Assembly (NCBI RefSeq): GCF_001884235.1
Contig: NZ_MAOI01000064.1
Span: forward strand, 42,593-106,592
Origin: Bacillus paramycoides
GTDB taxonomy: Bacteria; Bacillota; Bacilli; Bacillales; Bacillaceae_G
Direction: 5' to 3'
DNA length: 64,000 nucleotides
Positions 27,283-36,421 of this stretch are shown piece after piece. Both the position numbers and the translations under genes were made by a program. The notes below the pieces were generated by a model. It made no database searches and was not told the DNA's origin. It was given only the letters and a program-made list of their open reading frames with translations. Numbering within the stretch: position 1 is the stretch's first letter; every line of letters begins with the position of its first letter.

Positions 27283-27808
27283 GGAGGAACTCATGCTTGC
27301 GTACCAAAGTGGAGATAAGCAGGCTGGGGAAAAACTATACGTTTTAATTAAACCAGCACTATATACATTTTTGTATCGTTTTAATCGGGATGAACAATTA
27401 AGTATCGACCTTGTGCAAGATACGTTTTTGACGTTAGAACGAAAGAAACATATGTATGAAATTGAGAAAGGCAAAATAAAAACGTATTTATTTCAAATCG
27501 GTTATCGTCTTATGATTAATAAATTAAATAGAAGAAAAAAGTGGCGTACGCTCTTGCCGTTTTTAGTACCAGTGCAAGAGATAGGGTTTTCGCAAGAAGA
27601 CCGTCTTACAGTAAGAGAAGCTATTTTGAAAGTTCCCGAAGAACAGCGAGCTGTCCTCATTCTTTCTTATTATCATGATATGCAGCAAAAAGAAATTGCA
27701 GAGATATTAAACATTCCTATTGGAACAGTGAAGTCGAGGCTCCATAATGGGATAAAGAAATTGAAACAATTGTTGGAGGTGGATGAAATTGAGCGAAAAT
27801 CCCTTTAA
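27263..27808 (+). CDS. ECF-type RNA polymerase sigma factor
   Basis: 181 residues: sigma region 2 (residues 15-75; LYTFLYRFNRDEQLSIDLVQ, KIKTYLFQIGYRLMINKLNR) and region 4 (115-165; VLILSYYHDMQQKEIAEILN, GTVKSRLHNGIKKLKQ). An AAAGGAG site precedes the ATG. It is embedded between two membrane-protein genes with overlaps on both sides, a typical sigma/regulator arrangement. Not identifiable as SigM, SigW, SigX or SigV by sight. Confidence 0.88.
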   Translation: MAQIGIEEELMLAYQSGDKQAGEKLYVLIKPALYTFLYRFNRDEQLSIDLVQDTFLTLERKKHMYEIEKGKIKTYLFQIGYRLMINKLNRRKKWRTLLPFLVPVQEIGFSQEDRLTVREAILKVPEEQRAVLILSYYHDMQQKEIAEILNIPIGTVKSRLHNGIKKLKQLLEVDEIERKSL

Positions 27809-28034
27809 AAGTGAATATAAATTACAGCAGCATTTAGACAGTGATCATGTAGAAGTACCGGATTTTCCAAAAACGGTAAGTCGCTTTGATCGATTACTCG
27901 GATTTCTTGCCTCTCCGGCGAAAGATCCTGTAGAAGCTACGATTGGAAATGATTTATCGGTTGTGTTTCATGTATCGTTATTAGTTGGGGTTCCAATTCT
28001 TTCTTTGATTACGATATTCCTTGCGACTTTGTAA
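27783..28034 (+). CDS. Single-pass small membrane protein, possible sigma regulator
   Basis: 83 residues: a charged cytosolic N-terminus (1-55; SENPFKSEYKLQQHLDSDHV, FPKTVSRFDRLLGFLASPA) and one C-terminal membrane helix (about 60-82). It overlaps the sigma gene by 26 bp. There is no zinc-binding anti-sigma motif, so an anti-sigma role is inference from position only. Confidence 0.65.
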   Translation: MKLSENPFKSEYKLQQHLDSDHVEVPDFPKTVSRFDRLLGFLASPAKDPVEATIGNDLSVVFHVSLLVGVPILSLITIFLATL

Positions 28035-28066
28035 AGGATTGGTAGGAAAAGAACTCACACCTCTAT

Positions 28067-28096
28067 TTGACATGCTTATATAAATGATGGTATAAA
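28067..28096 (+). promoter_or_regulatory. Promoter of the tyrS T-box transcript
   Basis: Perfect TTGACA (28067-28072) and TATAAA (28091-28096) with an 18-bp spacer, placing the transcript start near 28103, just before the T-box leader. Confidence 0.75.
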
Positions 28097-28104
28097 GAAA
28101 AGTA

Positions 28105-28362
28105 TATGAATAATTGAGCGTGGAAAGGGAGAAGTAGTGATCATTTCCCTGTTTTAGAGAGCTGATGGTCGGTGGAAATCAGCACATAGATGATCGCGAA
28201 TTACGCCCCTAGAGCATCTTTTTTCGATTGAATTATATTCAAAAGGGAAAAGACGGTGCTAAGCCGTTATGTAAATAAGGTGGTAGGCCTTTTTGGTCTG
28301 CAACTAGGGTGGTAACGCGATAATCAAAATCGTCCCTTATTTGAAGGGGCGATTTTTTTATG
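28105..28362 (+). ncRNA. Tyrosine T-box leader
   Basis: A T-box riboswitch: a stem I region, a specifier loop around GAATTACGCC with a UAC tyrosine codon at 28202-28204, and the highly conserved AGGGTGGTAACGCG at 28306-28319. A terminator hairpin AAATCGTCCCTT...AGGGGCGATTTTTTT follows (28327-28360). Uncharged tRNA-Tyr should stabilise the antiterminator and turn on tyrS. Confidence 0.95.
28327..28360 (+). terminator. T-box attenuator terminator of tyrS
   Basis: AAATCGTCCCTT / AGGGGCGATTT hairpin plus T-run; its 5' arm lies next to the T-box bulge so that the antiterminator can compete. Confidence 0.92.
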
Positions 28363-28406
28363 TTTTCAACATTCACGCTAGACTTAACTTAAAGGAGAGT
28401 ATGTAG

Positions 28407-29666
<1,260 letters not shown>

Positions 29667-29692
29667 TCAGAAAAGAATTTAAAACAAATAGT

Positions 29693-29736
29693 ACCCCGAA
29701 TTGTAGGCTGAAAAATCTATGATTCGGGGTTTTTTA
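29693..29736 (+). terminator. tyrS terminator
   Basis: ACCCCGAA...TTCGGGGTTTTTT hairpin with a long loop. Confidence 0.85.
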
Positions 29737-29745
29737 TGTATGAAT

Positions 29746-30048
29746 TTAGATTGCCTCAGTATTTCTTTTAAATAGAATATGAAAAATTAATACTAGCATA
29801 TAAAGTAAGCTAATTAGCATAACGACAAATGCTGTGGGATAAAATTTTGCCGCATATATAAAGAAATCGATTTGATAAATATCTTCATAACTTGAAACGG
29901 GCCCTTTAAAATAATTCGTAAACTTCGCGCTATATTTCCATTCATCAGGGCTGTCTATTAAATTACTCCCTTGATACCAACTAATAAATGCTGAAGTAAT
30001 AAACAGCATAAACGAACTGCCTAATTGAACCATTTGATTTATTGTCAA
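29746..30048 (-). CDS. Small membrane protein, DUF4306/YjdJ-like
   Basis: 100 residues with two membrane helices (about 8-26 and 70-92) flanking a short loop with the motif DEWKYSAKFTNYF, which resembles the DUF4306 (YjdJ) family. The start is TTG after a very strong AAGGAGGGGG site 7 nt away. Function unknown. Convergent with tyrS. Confidence 0.65.
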   Translation of the reverse strand: MTINQMVQLGSSFMLFITSAFISWYQGSNLIDSPDEWKYSAKFTNYFKGPVSSYEDIYQIDFFIYAAKFYPTAFVVMLISLLYMLVLIFHILFKRNTEAI

Positions 30049-30236
30049 AATGAACCCCCTCCTTTTTTCTGATTATTATAACGTAGTAATTTGCTTTAAT
30101 AAAATACTCAGGAGATAGAGCGCAGTTGGTAGTCCTTTAAATTTTTTTGTTTTAATCTCCTTTTCGAGTTCATACGGAAATCACATGTAAGCGGTATGAT
30201 AATCGTATAACAACTAGAAAGGAGTGGTAAAACGAA

Positions 30237-30365
30237 ATGTCACTAGAAGCGCTTATTATTTTTTCTTTGCTAAATGCGGGTCAGCTTGCAGAGAACACGA
30301 AGGTTGATATACATAAAGAGCAGAAAGATGCTTATGTATATGTTCAAAAAGAGGAAAATAAATAA
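30237..30365 (+). CDS. Small hypothetical protein (42 aa)
   Basis: A 43-codon ORF with a GAAAGGAG site 10 nt before ATG and a terminator directly after it. The product starts MSLEALIIFSLLNAGQLAEN, a short hydrophobic stretch, and ends in a charged KEQKDAYVYVQKEENK tail. It has its own likely promoter (TATGAT near 30195) and terminator, so an expressed micro-protein is likely. Function unknown. Confidence 0.6.
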   Translation: MSLEALIIFSLLNAGQLAENTKVDIHKEQKDAYVYVQKEENK

Positions 30366-30384
30366 TTTTATTTTATATATAACG

Positions 30385-30416
30385 AAAAAAGCCAATCCAT
30401 AGGATTGGCTTTTTGT
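30385..30416 (+). terminator. Terminator after the 42-aa gene
   Basis: AAAAAGCCAATCC-at-AGGATTGGCTTTTT. Confidence 0.9.
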
Positions 30417-30520
30417 CATTAACGAGAGTAGAACTCGATAGTATTAAGTTATTTGCGTAACTTATTATTTTGTAAAGGTATTAACATACCTCAAAAGCGG
30501 ACCTATCCATATTCAAAATG

Positions 30521-30563
30521 AAAAAGGAGAACGTTAATCCTTATAATAAGGCGTTCTTCTTTT
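30521..30563. terminator. Terminator downstream of the toxin/immunity operon
   Basis: AAAAGGAGAACG...CGTTCTTCTTTT arms, 6 bp beyond the stop of the last immunity-like gene, usable on the minus strand. Confidence 0.75.
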
Positions 30564-30568
30564 ATTTT

Positions 30569-31021
30569 TTATTCCTCGTCTTCTAAATCGCGTAAGCTAT
30601 TAAGTAATTCGGTAAAAGACGAACAAACAGGATAAATTGCTTTTTCGATATCTTCTTCTTCGTGTTCCCAAAATACAACAGTTGGTGATTCAGGATTGTT
30701 TCGATAATCAAAACATAAGTGATTTCCAAATGAGTCTTTACCAAAAGGATATGTTTTATTTGCTAATCGATCTTTTATATCTTCATAAACTTGAATAATT
30801 GAATTTCTACTTTCTAAATCAAAAGTTAAAAGCTTACTAAATACATTTTCATCCTGTCCAGGCACATCAAATATTTTAGGTCTTGGATAACCTCCATCGT
30901 ATTTCTTTACACATGCAATGAAATCTTCAGGAAATTTAATACCAAAATATTTTTCTGCTTTTTGGATTTCTTCATCTGTAATTGGTGTTTTACTCATAAA
31001 GGACCATGTAATATTCTTCAT
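30569..31021 (-). CDS. SMI1/KNR4-family immunity-like protein
   Basis: 150 residues with the SMI1/KNR4 fold signature: ITDEEIQKAEKYFGIKFPED (residues 15-34), GGYPRP, the DSFGNHLCFDY core near residue 99 and VVFWEHEEED near 115. This fold is the commonest immunity family of Bacillus polymorphic toxins. Last gene of a minus-strand operon behind an HNH toxin. Whether it neutralises that toxin is inferred from position. Confidence 0.82.
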   Translation of the reverse strand: MKNITWSFMSKTPITDEEIQKAEKYFGIKFPEDFIACVKKYDGGYPRPKIFDVPGQDENVFSKLLTFDLESRNSIIQVYEDIKDRLANKTYPFGKDSFGNHLCFDYRNNPESPTVVFWEHEEEDIEKAIYPVCSSFTELLNSLRDLEDEE

Positions 31022-31035
31022 TTTAATACTCCATA

Positions 31036-31488
31036 TTAAAGGAGGGCTGTTTTCAATGCTTCTTCAAGCATTGTATTGAAATCATTATATGTGTTCATCA
31101 CTGTTCCAGATGGTTTATCAAGTTCTAAATAAGTACTGTCAGATAAGTTTTTACAAAACCACGCAATATTTGAATCTCCAAAGAAAAGATACTCTTTTTG
31201 AAATTCATTTTCATACCAAATCTCATTCGTGTCTATAAATCCACAAATCGGTTCGTTTCTTTCTGTTTCTAGTAAAGAAGGGTCAACTCCATAAATAACT
31301 AGTCCACCAAAATCTAAACCGTTTACGTTTTTAAGAAACTCCTCAAATTCAATCGGTAAATCAACATTAAATTTCTCTTTTACGTGTTCTCTTAATCTAT
31401 GAACTTCAGTATCCTTTGCTGGTGTGTTCAAATTAAAGTTAACACTTTTTAGGATATCTCCAATTTCTAAAACTAGATTTTTCCACAT
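31036..31488 (-). CDS. YrhA/SMI1-like candidate immunity protein
   Basis: 150 residues. SMI1/YrhA-type features: LREHVKEKFNVDLPIEFEEF (32-51), LDFGGLVIYGVD (58-69), YLFFGDSNIAWFC (100-112) and a C-terminal FNTMLEEAL. It directly follows the HNH nuclease gene, the usual place for its cognate immunity gene. A second SMI1 gene after it may be a spare for an alternative toxin tip. Confidence 0.82.
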   Translation of the reverse strand: MWKNLVLEIGDILKSVNFNLNTPAKDTEVHRLREHVKEKFNVDLPIEFEEFLKNVNGLDFGGLVIYGVDPSLLETERNEPICGFIDTNEIWYENEFQKEYLFFGDSNIAWFCKNLSDSTYLELDKPSGTVMNTYNDFNTMLEEALKTALL

Positions 31489-31512
31489 ATAAAAACCTCT
31501 TTCTAAGTGTAT

Positions 31513-32280
31513 TTATTCTCCTTTAGGGTAGATATTATATTTGGGTATAGGCCAGCTTATGTCTGCACTATCTCCATCTTGTAAGTGTCTAGTTAATGTA
31601 CGTTGTGTATTAGTTATAGCTTTATGATATGGATGATTTTGTATTAAAGTTAAATTTTCAAATGCGTTTGTTCCTCCGTCGTCTAAAGGAAGATTATGAT
31701 GTACTTGCCACCCTACTGGAGGTCTTCCTTGTTTCATTAATTCTATATTACCATCTGTTATTCCCGCTTTCTTAAGTTCAGCAAGCTTAACAGGGTCATT
31801 TACTAAGGATTTAAGAAACTCTTGTCTTACCCTGCTATCAAAAGCTTTCCTAAGTTGTTCCGCTTCTTCTCTAGGTCTCTTAGTATAAGTAATATCTTCA
31901 ACTTTGACGTCTTTAAGAGGCACATCTTTGCCGTATAATTTGCCAACAAAAACGTCACCGTCCGTAGTACTTTTAGTATATTGATAAGGCGATAGTTTAT
32001 CCTTAGCTGTCTGATAAGTATCAACAAGGCTAGTTTTTAAAGAACTCCCCCCAACACCAGCATAAGCAAAACGGTTTCCGGTGTTCAACTTAAAATTATT
32101 TAATGTATACAATGCATCTCTGTATGCAGGGGCAGTAGTTAGAAGCGATTTTCCTTTTGTAAGACTTGTAACAGCTGCTACTTTTCCTACTTGTCCAACT
32201 TTATCCAGACCTTTGCTACCAATAAAACCTGTGAGTAGCGAGGTGACCGCATAAGCTGCATAATGTTCTCTACTTTTCAT
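31513..32280 (-). CDS. Polymorphic toxin C-terminal part: pretoxin linker plus HNH nuclease
   Basis: 255 residues: a glycine-rich hydrophobic linker (YAAYAVTSLLTGFIGSKGLD) like those between the export domain and tip of LXG/WXG toxins, then an HNH/DNase tip at about residues 195-240 (GWQVHHNLPLDDGGTNAFEN, then LTLIQNHPYHKAI), with catalytic His-His and zinc-site His and Asn. Its first ATG overlaps the WXG100 gene by 11 bp. It looks like the detached second half of one toxin. Secreted DNase activity is inferred from the fold. Confidence 0.8.
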   Translation of the reverse strand: MKSREHYAAYAVTSLLTGFIGSKGLDKVGQVGKVAAVTSLTKGKSLLTTAPAYRDALYTLNNFKLNTGNRFAYAGVGGSSLKTSLVDTYQTAKDKLSPYQYTKSTTDGDVFVGKLYGKDVPLKDVKVEDITYTKRPREEAEQLRKAFDSRVRQEFLKSLVNDPVKLAELKKAGITDGNIELMKQGRPPVGWQVHHNLPLDDGGTNAFENLTLIQNHPYHKAITNTQRTLTRHLQDGDSADISWPIPKYNIYPKGE

Positions 32281-32785
32281 ATCCCCATGCCATAGGTAGG
32301 GTTTCTTTATAATTTACGATTGCATCTTTCATGTTTAACCAGGTCTCTTTATCTCCTAAAGCGACAAATCCGTCCCATGCGTCTACAACCCCATCTACAA
32401 AACCAGTAGAAATCCCAGTCCACGCATCATTCAAGTCCTTTTTATTTCTATCCCAAAAGGTCTCTTCTGATTTTGGCGGAATTTTTCCACACATTGCACC
32501 TTCTTCTAGTGTAACATCTTGATTATCCGCATTGCGGAATTTTTCAGCAATCCTTTTCAATTCTTCTTCCACATTTGTGATTGCCTTGATAGAGGTAAAT
32601 GCTTTTGGTCTTGCATCATTGAACATTTGGACGAAATTTTGATTAGAAGCACCTATCCATTGATAACATAAATAATCAATTTGATTACATAAGTCGTTAT
32701 GTATGGATTCTAACGCGTTTCTAGTGTTATTTGCACGGTTTGCAACTTCTTCTAGCATTTCGGGTGTTACTTTGATTTGAACCAT
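32270..32785 (-). CDS. WXG100-type N-terminal part of a T7SS toxin
   Basis: 171 residues: an N-terminal WXG100 helical hairpin with the WxG turn as W43-I-G45 (YQWIGASNQNF), then a linker region (WDRNKKDLNDAWTGISTGFV). The WXG motif marks a substrate of the type VII (Esx) secretion system. AGGAGGGG precedes the ATG at 32785; a longer ORF to 32815 is not needed. The protein stops after MAWGYEK, while the toxin linker continues in another frame (31513-32280), which suggests a frameshift or deletion. Confidence 0.82.
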   Translation of the reverse strand: MVQIKVTPEMLEEVANRANNTRNALESIHNDLCNQIDYLCYQWIGASNQNFVQMFNDARPKAFTSIKAITNVEEELKRIAEKFRNADNQDVTLEEGAMCGKIPPKSEETFWDRNKKDLNDAWTGISTGFVDGVVDAWDGFVALGDKETWLNMKDAIVNYKETLPMAWGYEK

Positions 32786-32934
32786 ATAGCCCCTCCTGTC
32801 CCTAATATTTACCAATGAAATTATACCATATAGGCATTTTTCTGTTACAGGGATTTTGGGTAAAATCTAGTATGGCTCTTTATTATGTATTGGATGTAGA
32901 AGGAGCCGGCGATATTAGATAATTCACCAAATAA

Positions 32935-32972
32935 AAAAGTGAACGATTATAAAAAATATTCGTTCACTTTTA
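32935..32972. terminator. Terminator between toxin operon and GNAT
   Basis: AAAAGTGAACG...CGTTCACTTTT with a 14-nt loop. Confidence 0.8.
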
Positions 32973-32981
32973 TTTTACTCT

Positions 32982-33410
32982 TTATAAATGTAGTTCATAA
33001 TCTCCTTCAATACGGTTTGGTTTTCCAAACATTTCTTCGTATAGACTAACATGTTTTGAAAATCCATTTTTTAATGCAAAGTGGTAGCCTTCTTTAGTTA
33101 CGACTTGCTGTAATACTAATCGTTCGAAGCCTTTTTCTTTAGCGAATGTCTTAAACCATTCAATAACAATACTCCCCTTACCTTGATTACTTGGGGTAAT
33201 ACTTATAGCGGTGATCGCCAAGTATGAATTGGTGGAAAATTCACTTCTAAGGTTAATGGTGACCTTATGTTCTTTAGAAGAAATATTTAAGGCATATTTA
33301 GAAAGACCTTTAATCAAGACTATTTTGTCTTGCACTAATTCTTCTAGTAACATTTTTAATTTTTGAAAGTCTTGTACATGAAGAGGGATCTCGGTGAATT
33401 TTTCTTTCAA
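32982..33410 (-). CDS. GNAT-like acetyltransferase
   Basis: 142 residues with a degenerate GNAT core: TAISITPSNQGKGSIVIEWF (acetyl-CoA loop NQGKGS near residue 98) and KEGYHFALKNGF. The N-terminal half is short and atypical. Sits at the edge of the accessory toxin block. Substrate unknown. Confidence 0.7.
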   Translation of the reverse strand: MKEKFTEIPLHVQDFQKLKMLLEELVQDKIVLIKGLSKYALNISSKEHKVTINLRSEFSTNSYLAITAISITPSNQGKGSIVIEWFKTFAKEKGFERLVLQQVVTKEGYHFALKNGFSKHVSLYEEMFGKPNRIEGDYELHL

Positions 33411-33550
33411 AACAAGTAACTCCTTTTATCATCTGTTTTTTTGCACTTATCCATTTCTATACACACGCCAGCCATTATATTTTTAAGCCCCAAACTAGCC
33501 CCAGTAGTATTCTCATTTATGCCCTATCTTGCAGTATAAATGAGAAATAA

Positions 33551-33597
33551 AAAAAGCCCAGGCCCCTTGATAAACAAGGTTCCTAAGGCTTTTAATA
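33551..33597. terminator. rpsD terminator
   Basis: Imperfect hairpin AGCC-AGG-CCTTG / CAAGG-CCT-AGGCTTTT, about 25 bp downstream of the rpsD stop on the minus strand. Confidence 0.7.
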
Positions 33598-33620
33598 CTA
33601 CTCTTTGCAGAGTACCGAGA

Positions 33621-34223
33621 TTAACGAGAGTAGAACTCTACGATTAATGCTTCGTTGATTTCAGCTGCTAACTCAGAACGCTCAGCGTGACGAGTGTAAG
33701 TAGCTTCTAACTTATCAGCATCGAAAGTTAAGTATTCTGGTACGAAGTTGTTAACTTCGATCGCTTCTTTAACAACAACAAGGCTGTTAGATTTTTCGCG
33801 AACGCTGATAGTTTGACCAGGTTTAACGCGGTAAGATGGGATATCTACGCGAGCGCCATCTACCATGATGTGGCCGTGGTTTACTAATTGGCGAGCTGCG
33901 CGACGAGTGCGAGCTAAGCCCATGCGGTAAACTAGGTTGTCAAGACGAGCTTCAAGAAGGATCATGAAGTTTTCGCCGTGCTTACCAGGCATTTTACCTG
34001 CTTGGTCAAATGTGCGACGGAATTGACGCTCAGTCATGCCGTACATGTGACGAAGTTTTTGTTTCTCTTGTAATTGTAAACCGTATTCTGAAAGTTTCTT
34101 ACGTTGGTTAGGACCGTGAGGACCTGGTGCGTAAGGGCGTTTTTCTAATTCTTTTCCTGTGCCGCTTAGAGAGATTCCAAGACGACGAGACAGTTTCCAA
34201 GCTGGACCTGTATAACGAGCCAT
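33621..34223 (-). CDS. rpsD: 30S ribosomal protein S4
   Basis: 200 residues. The N-terminal zinc-free S4 domain ([20 protein letters not shown]) and the S4 RNA-binding fold ([40 protein letters not shown]) match S4. It nucleates 30S assembly on 16S rRNA and represses its own mRNA. GGAGGAG site before the ATG. Confidence 0.98.
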   Translation of the reverse strand: MARYTGPAWKLSRRLGISLSGTGKELEKRPYAPGPHGPNQRKKLSEYGLQLQEKQKLRHMYGMTERQFRRTFDQAGKMPGKHGENFMILLEARLDNLVYRMGLARTRRAARQLVNHGHIMVDGARVDIPSYRVKPGQTISVREKSNSLVVVKEAIEVNNFVPEYLTFDADKLEATYTRHAERSELAAEINEALIVEFYSR

Positions 34224-34385
34224 AGTTGACTCCTCCTTTAAAAATGTTTTTATTTTCGTAAAATAAAAACAGACGTAATCGATATTTACGGGTATTTTGT
34301 TTTCATGTACCTTCGCTCCAGCAGCAGGGAGTTACGAGATACACCTCCGCAGAGGAACAAAATACAAACGATAAACTCACATTAC
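34224..34385 (-). ncRNA. S4 autoregulatory mRNA leader
   Basis: The rpsD leader folds on the minus strand: GTATTTTGTT pairs with AACAAAATACC across a loop holding GGAGCGAAGGTACATG, plus a stable CTCTGCGGAGG-type arm. Sequence and position match the Firmicutes S4 leader, which S4 binds to block translation. Assignment is by resemblance. Confidence 0.65.
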
Positions 34386-34621
34386 AAGGCTGCCTTTTTA
34401 TTTTACACAAACGCTATTATATCTTTTACCTACAATTTCGTCAAGCGAGTATCTTTTTGTTTTATGCAGATAAATTTTGGAAATTAACAAGAAGGAATTT
34501 AAAACAATATAAAAGAAGAGATAGAAACACAAGTAAAACGCTTACATAAAATGTAGTAAAAACATTCATCATTTTTTTACTGGTGGATATATGGCAATAA
34601 AAACATAAGGGGGATGTTTTT
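34386..34621 (+). other. Intergenic region between rpsD and megL
   Basis: About 235 bp, AT-rich, holding divergent promoters and one cre-like site; no ORF with a good ribosome site was seen. Confidence 0.4.
34533..34546 (+). promoter_or_regulatory. cre-like CcpA site upstream of megL
   Basis: GTAAAACGCTTACA matches 12 of 14 positions of TGWAANCGNTNWCA (mismatches at the first two). It lies 76 bp upstream of the megL start, where CcpA could act. Weak evidence on its own. Confidence 0.35.
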
Positions 34622-35800
34622 ATGAAAAAGAAACATATGGAGACAGCATTAATTCATCACGGTTATGAATCAAATGAACATAAAGGGAGTTTAACACCAC
34701 CTTTATTTCAAACTTCTACATTTACGTTTGAGACAGCACAGCAAGGAGAAGCGAGTTTTGCTGGAGAAGATCCATCTTATATTTATTCAAGGCTTGGAAA
34801 TCCAACTGTGAATTTATTTGAAGAACGTATGGCTGTTTTAGAAGGTGGCGAGGAAGCGCTGGCGTTCGGTTCAGGTATGGCAGCAATTTCAGCAACGTTA
34901 ATTGGCTTTCTAAAGGCTGGAGATCATATTATTTGTTCAAATGGATTATATGGATGTACTTACGGTTTTTTAGAAGTGTTAGAAGAAAAATTTATGATTA
35001 CTCATTCGTTTTGTGATATGGAAATAGAGGAGGATTTGGAAGGGAAGGTTCGTCCAAATACAAAGCTCATTTTTGTTGAAACACCGATTAATCCAACGAT
35101 GAAATTAATCGATTTAGAGAAGGTGATACAAGTAGCAAAGCGAAATGGCTTACTTGTTATTGTCGATAATACATTTTGTTCACCTTATTTACAAAGGCCT
35201 CTTGAGCTCGGATGTGACGCTGTCGTTCATAGTGCGACAAAATATATTGGGGGTCACGGGGATGTTGTAGCGGGTGTAACAATTTGTAAAACGAAAGCGT
35301 TAGCGGAAAAAATCCGTCCGATGCGAAAAGATATTGGCGGTATTATGGCGCCGTTTGATGCGTGGTTATTATTACGCGGGTTAAAGACATTAGCGGTAAG
35401 AATGGATCGTCATTGTGATAATGCGGAAAAAATTGTAGCGTTTTTGAAAAATCATGAAGCGGTTGAAGGTGTTTGGTATCCGGAGGGAGAGTTAGCATCT
35501 CGGCAAATGAAACGAGGCGGGGGCGTTATTTCTTTTTCTGTAAAAGGCGGAAAAGAGGAAGCGCAGTCGTTTATTAATGACCTCCATTTTATTAAGATTG
35601 CGGTAAGTTTAGGTGATACAGAAACGTTAATTCAGCATCCGGCGACGATGACGCACGCGGCTATTCCAGCTGAGCTCCGGAAGGAAATGGGTATTTTTGA
35701 TAATTTAATACGCCTATCTGTCGGTTTAGAATCATGGGAAGATATCATTTCTGATTTAGAGCAGGCGCTTAAAAAGATATCCACTGTTAGCAATCAATAA
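34622..35800 (+). CDS. megL: Methionine gamma-lyase-type PLP enzyme
   Basis: 392-residue Cys/Met-metabolism PLP enzyme. PLP lysine in AVVHSATKYIGGHGD (about 211), substrate region IYSRLGNPTVNLFEERMA (about 55), and the GLYGCTYGFL loop (about 110) with the cysteine typical of methionine gamma-lyases, which split methionine into methanethiol, ammonia and 2-oxobutyrate. Cystathionine gamma-lyase activity is the alternative. AGGGGGATG site. A bcr1-like repeat starts exactly at its stop codon. Confidence 0.82.
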   Translation: MKKKHMETALIHHGYESNEHKGSLTPPLFQTSTFTFETAQQGEASFAGEDPSYIYSRLGNPTVNLFEERMAVLEGGEEALAFGSGMAAISATLIGFLKAGDHIICSNGLYGCTYGFLEVLEEKFMITHSFCDMEIEEDLEGKVRPNTKLIFVETPINPTMKLIDLEKVIQVAKRNGLLVIVDNTFCSPYLQRPLELGCDAVVHSATKYIGGHGDVVAGVTICKTKALAEKIRPMRKDIGGIMAPFDAWLLLRGLKTLAVRMDRHCDNAEKIVAFLKNHEAVEGVWYPEGELASRQMKRGGGVISFSVKGGKEEAQSFINDLHFIKIAVSLGDTETLIQHPATMTHAAIPAELRKEMGIFDNLIRLSVGLESWEDIISDLEQALKKISTVSNQ

Positions 35801-35880
35801 AGTGAAACTTTAATCAGTGGGGGTTTTGTCCATCCCCCACTGATTATTAGCCCTCACCAACCGGGCTTTTGCGGGATAAA
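35797..35880 (-). repeat. Short bcr1-like element with ATAAA flanks
   Basis: A 74-bp core (35802-35875) between ATAAA direct repeats (35797-35801 and 35876-35880; TTTAT on the minus strand). It matches the 3' half of the element at 4478-4638 and lacks the CTCCCACCT hairpin. The left flank contains the stop codon of megL, so insertion occurred at the end of that gene. Confidence 0.75.
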
Positions 35881-35936
35881 AAAGAGTGAGCTATCGGTTT
35901 CGTACATTACGTACGTAATTGATAACTCACTCTTTT
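35881..35936. terminator. Long bidirectional terminator after the short bcr element
   Basis: AAAGAGTGAGCTATC...GATAACTCACTCTTTTCTTT arms around a palindromic GTACGTAC-type loop; serves megL and the GAF gene. Confidence 0.85.
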
Positions 35937-35941
35937 CTTTT

Positions 35942-36421
35942 TTACATATGTTTTAGGAGTGTTTCCACAAACTTTTCTAAATAGTGCTGATCTACTTCAT
36001 CGAAACGATTTTTTTCAGGACTATCAATATCAAGTACACCAATGACAGTTCCTTCTTTCATAATCGGTACAACGATTTCCGAATTAGAGGCACTATCGCA
36101 AGCGATATGTCCTGGGAATTGGTGAACATCTGCTACAAGTTGCGTTGTTTTTGTTTCAGCTGCCGCGCCGCAAACACCACGTCCGAACGGAATACGTACG
36201 CAAGCGGGCATTCCTTGGAATGGTCCAAGAACAAGCTGATTTCCTTCTGTTACATAAAAGCCAACCCAATTAACGCGATCTAAAAATTGATTTAATAGTG
36301 CGGACGCATTTGATAAGTTTGCGACTACGTTCGGTTCGCCAGTTAATAATGCATCCAGTTGTTTAATTACTGTCTCATATTGCTGTTCACGAGATCCTGC
36401 ATAACTTTCTTTTGTAAACAT
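35942..36421 (-). CDS. Free methionine-R-sulfoxide reductase (GAF fold)
   Basis: 159-residue single GAF domain of the YtsP/fRMsr family. It carries the three active-site cysteines: MPACVRIPFGRGVCG (two, about residues 84 and 94) and HIACDSASNSEIVVP (one, about 118). It repairs oxidised free methionine. Placed between a methionine-degrading enzyme and refZ; the ytsP-refZ pair is conserved in B. subtilis. Confidence 0.9.
   Translation of the reverse strand: MFTKESYAGSREQQYETVIKQLDALLTGEPNVVANLSNASALLNQFLDRVNWVGFYVTEGNQLVLGPFQGMPACVRIPFGRGVCGAAAETKTTQLVADVHQFPGHIACDSASNSEIVVPIMKEGTVIGVLDIDSPEKNRFDEVDQHYLEKFVETLLKHM

Noticed and set aside
30186-30199. TGTAAGCGGTATGA, a 13/14 cre match upstream of the 42-aa gene
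   Set aside because: Overlaps the presumed -10 box and could be chance; no independent support.
33420-33545. Possible remnant of a mobile-element gene between the GNAT and rpsD
   Set aside because: Only a vague resemblance of short translated stretches; stop codons in all frames.
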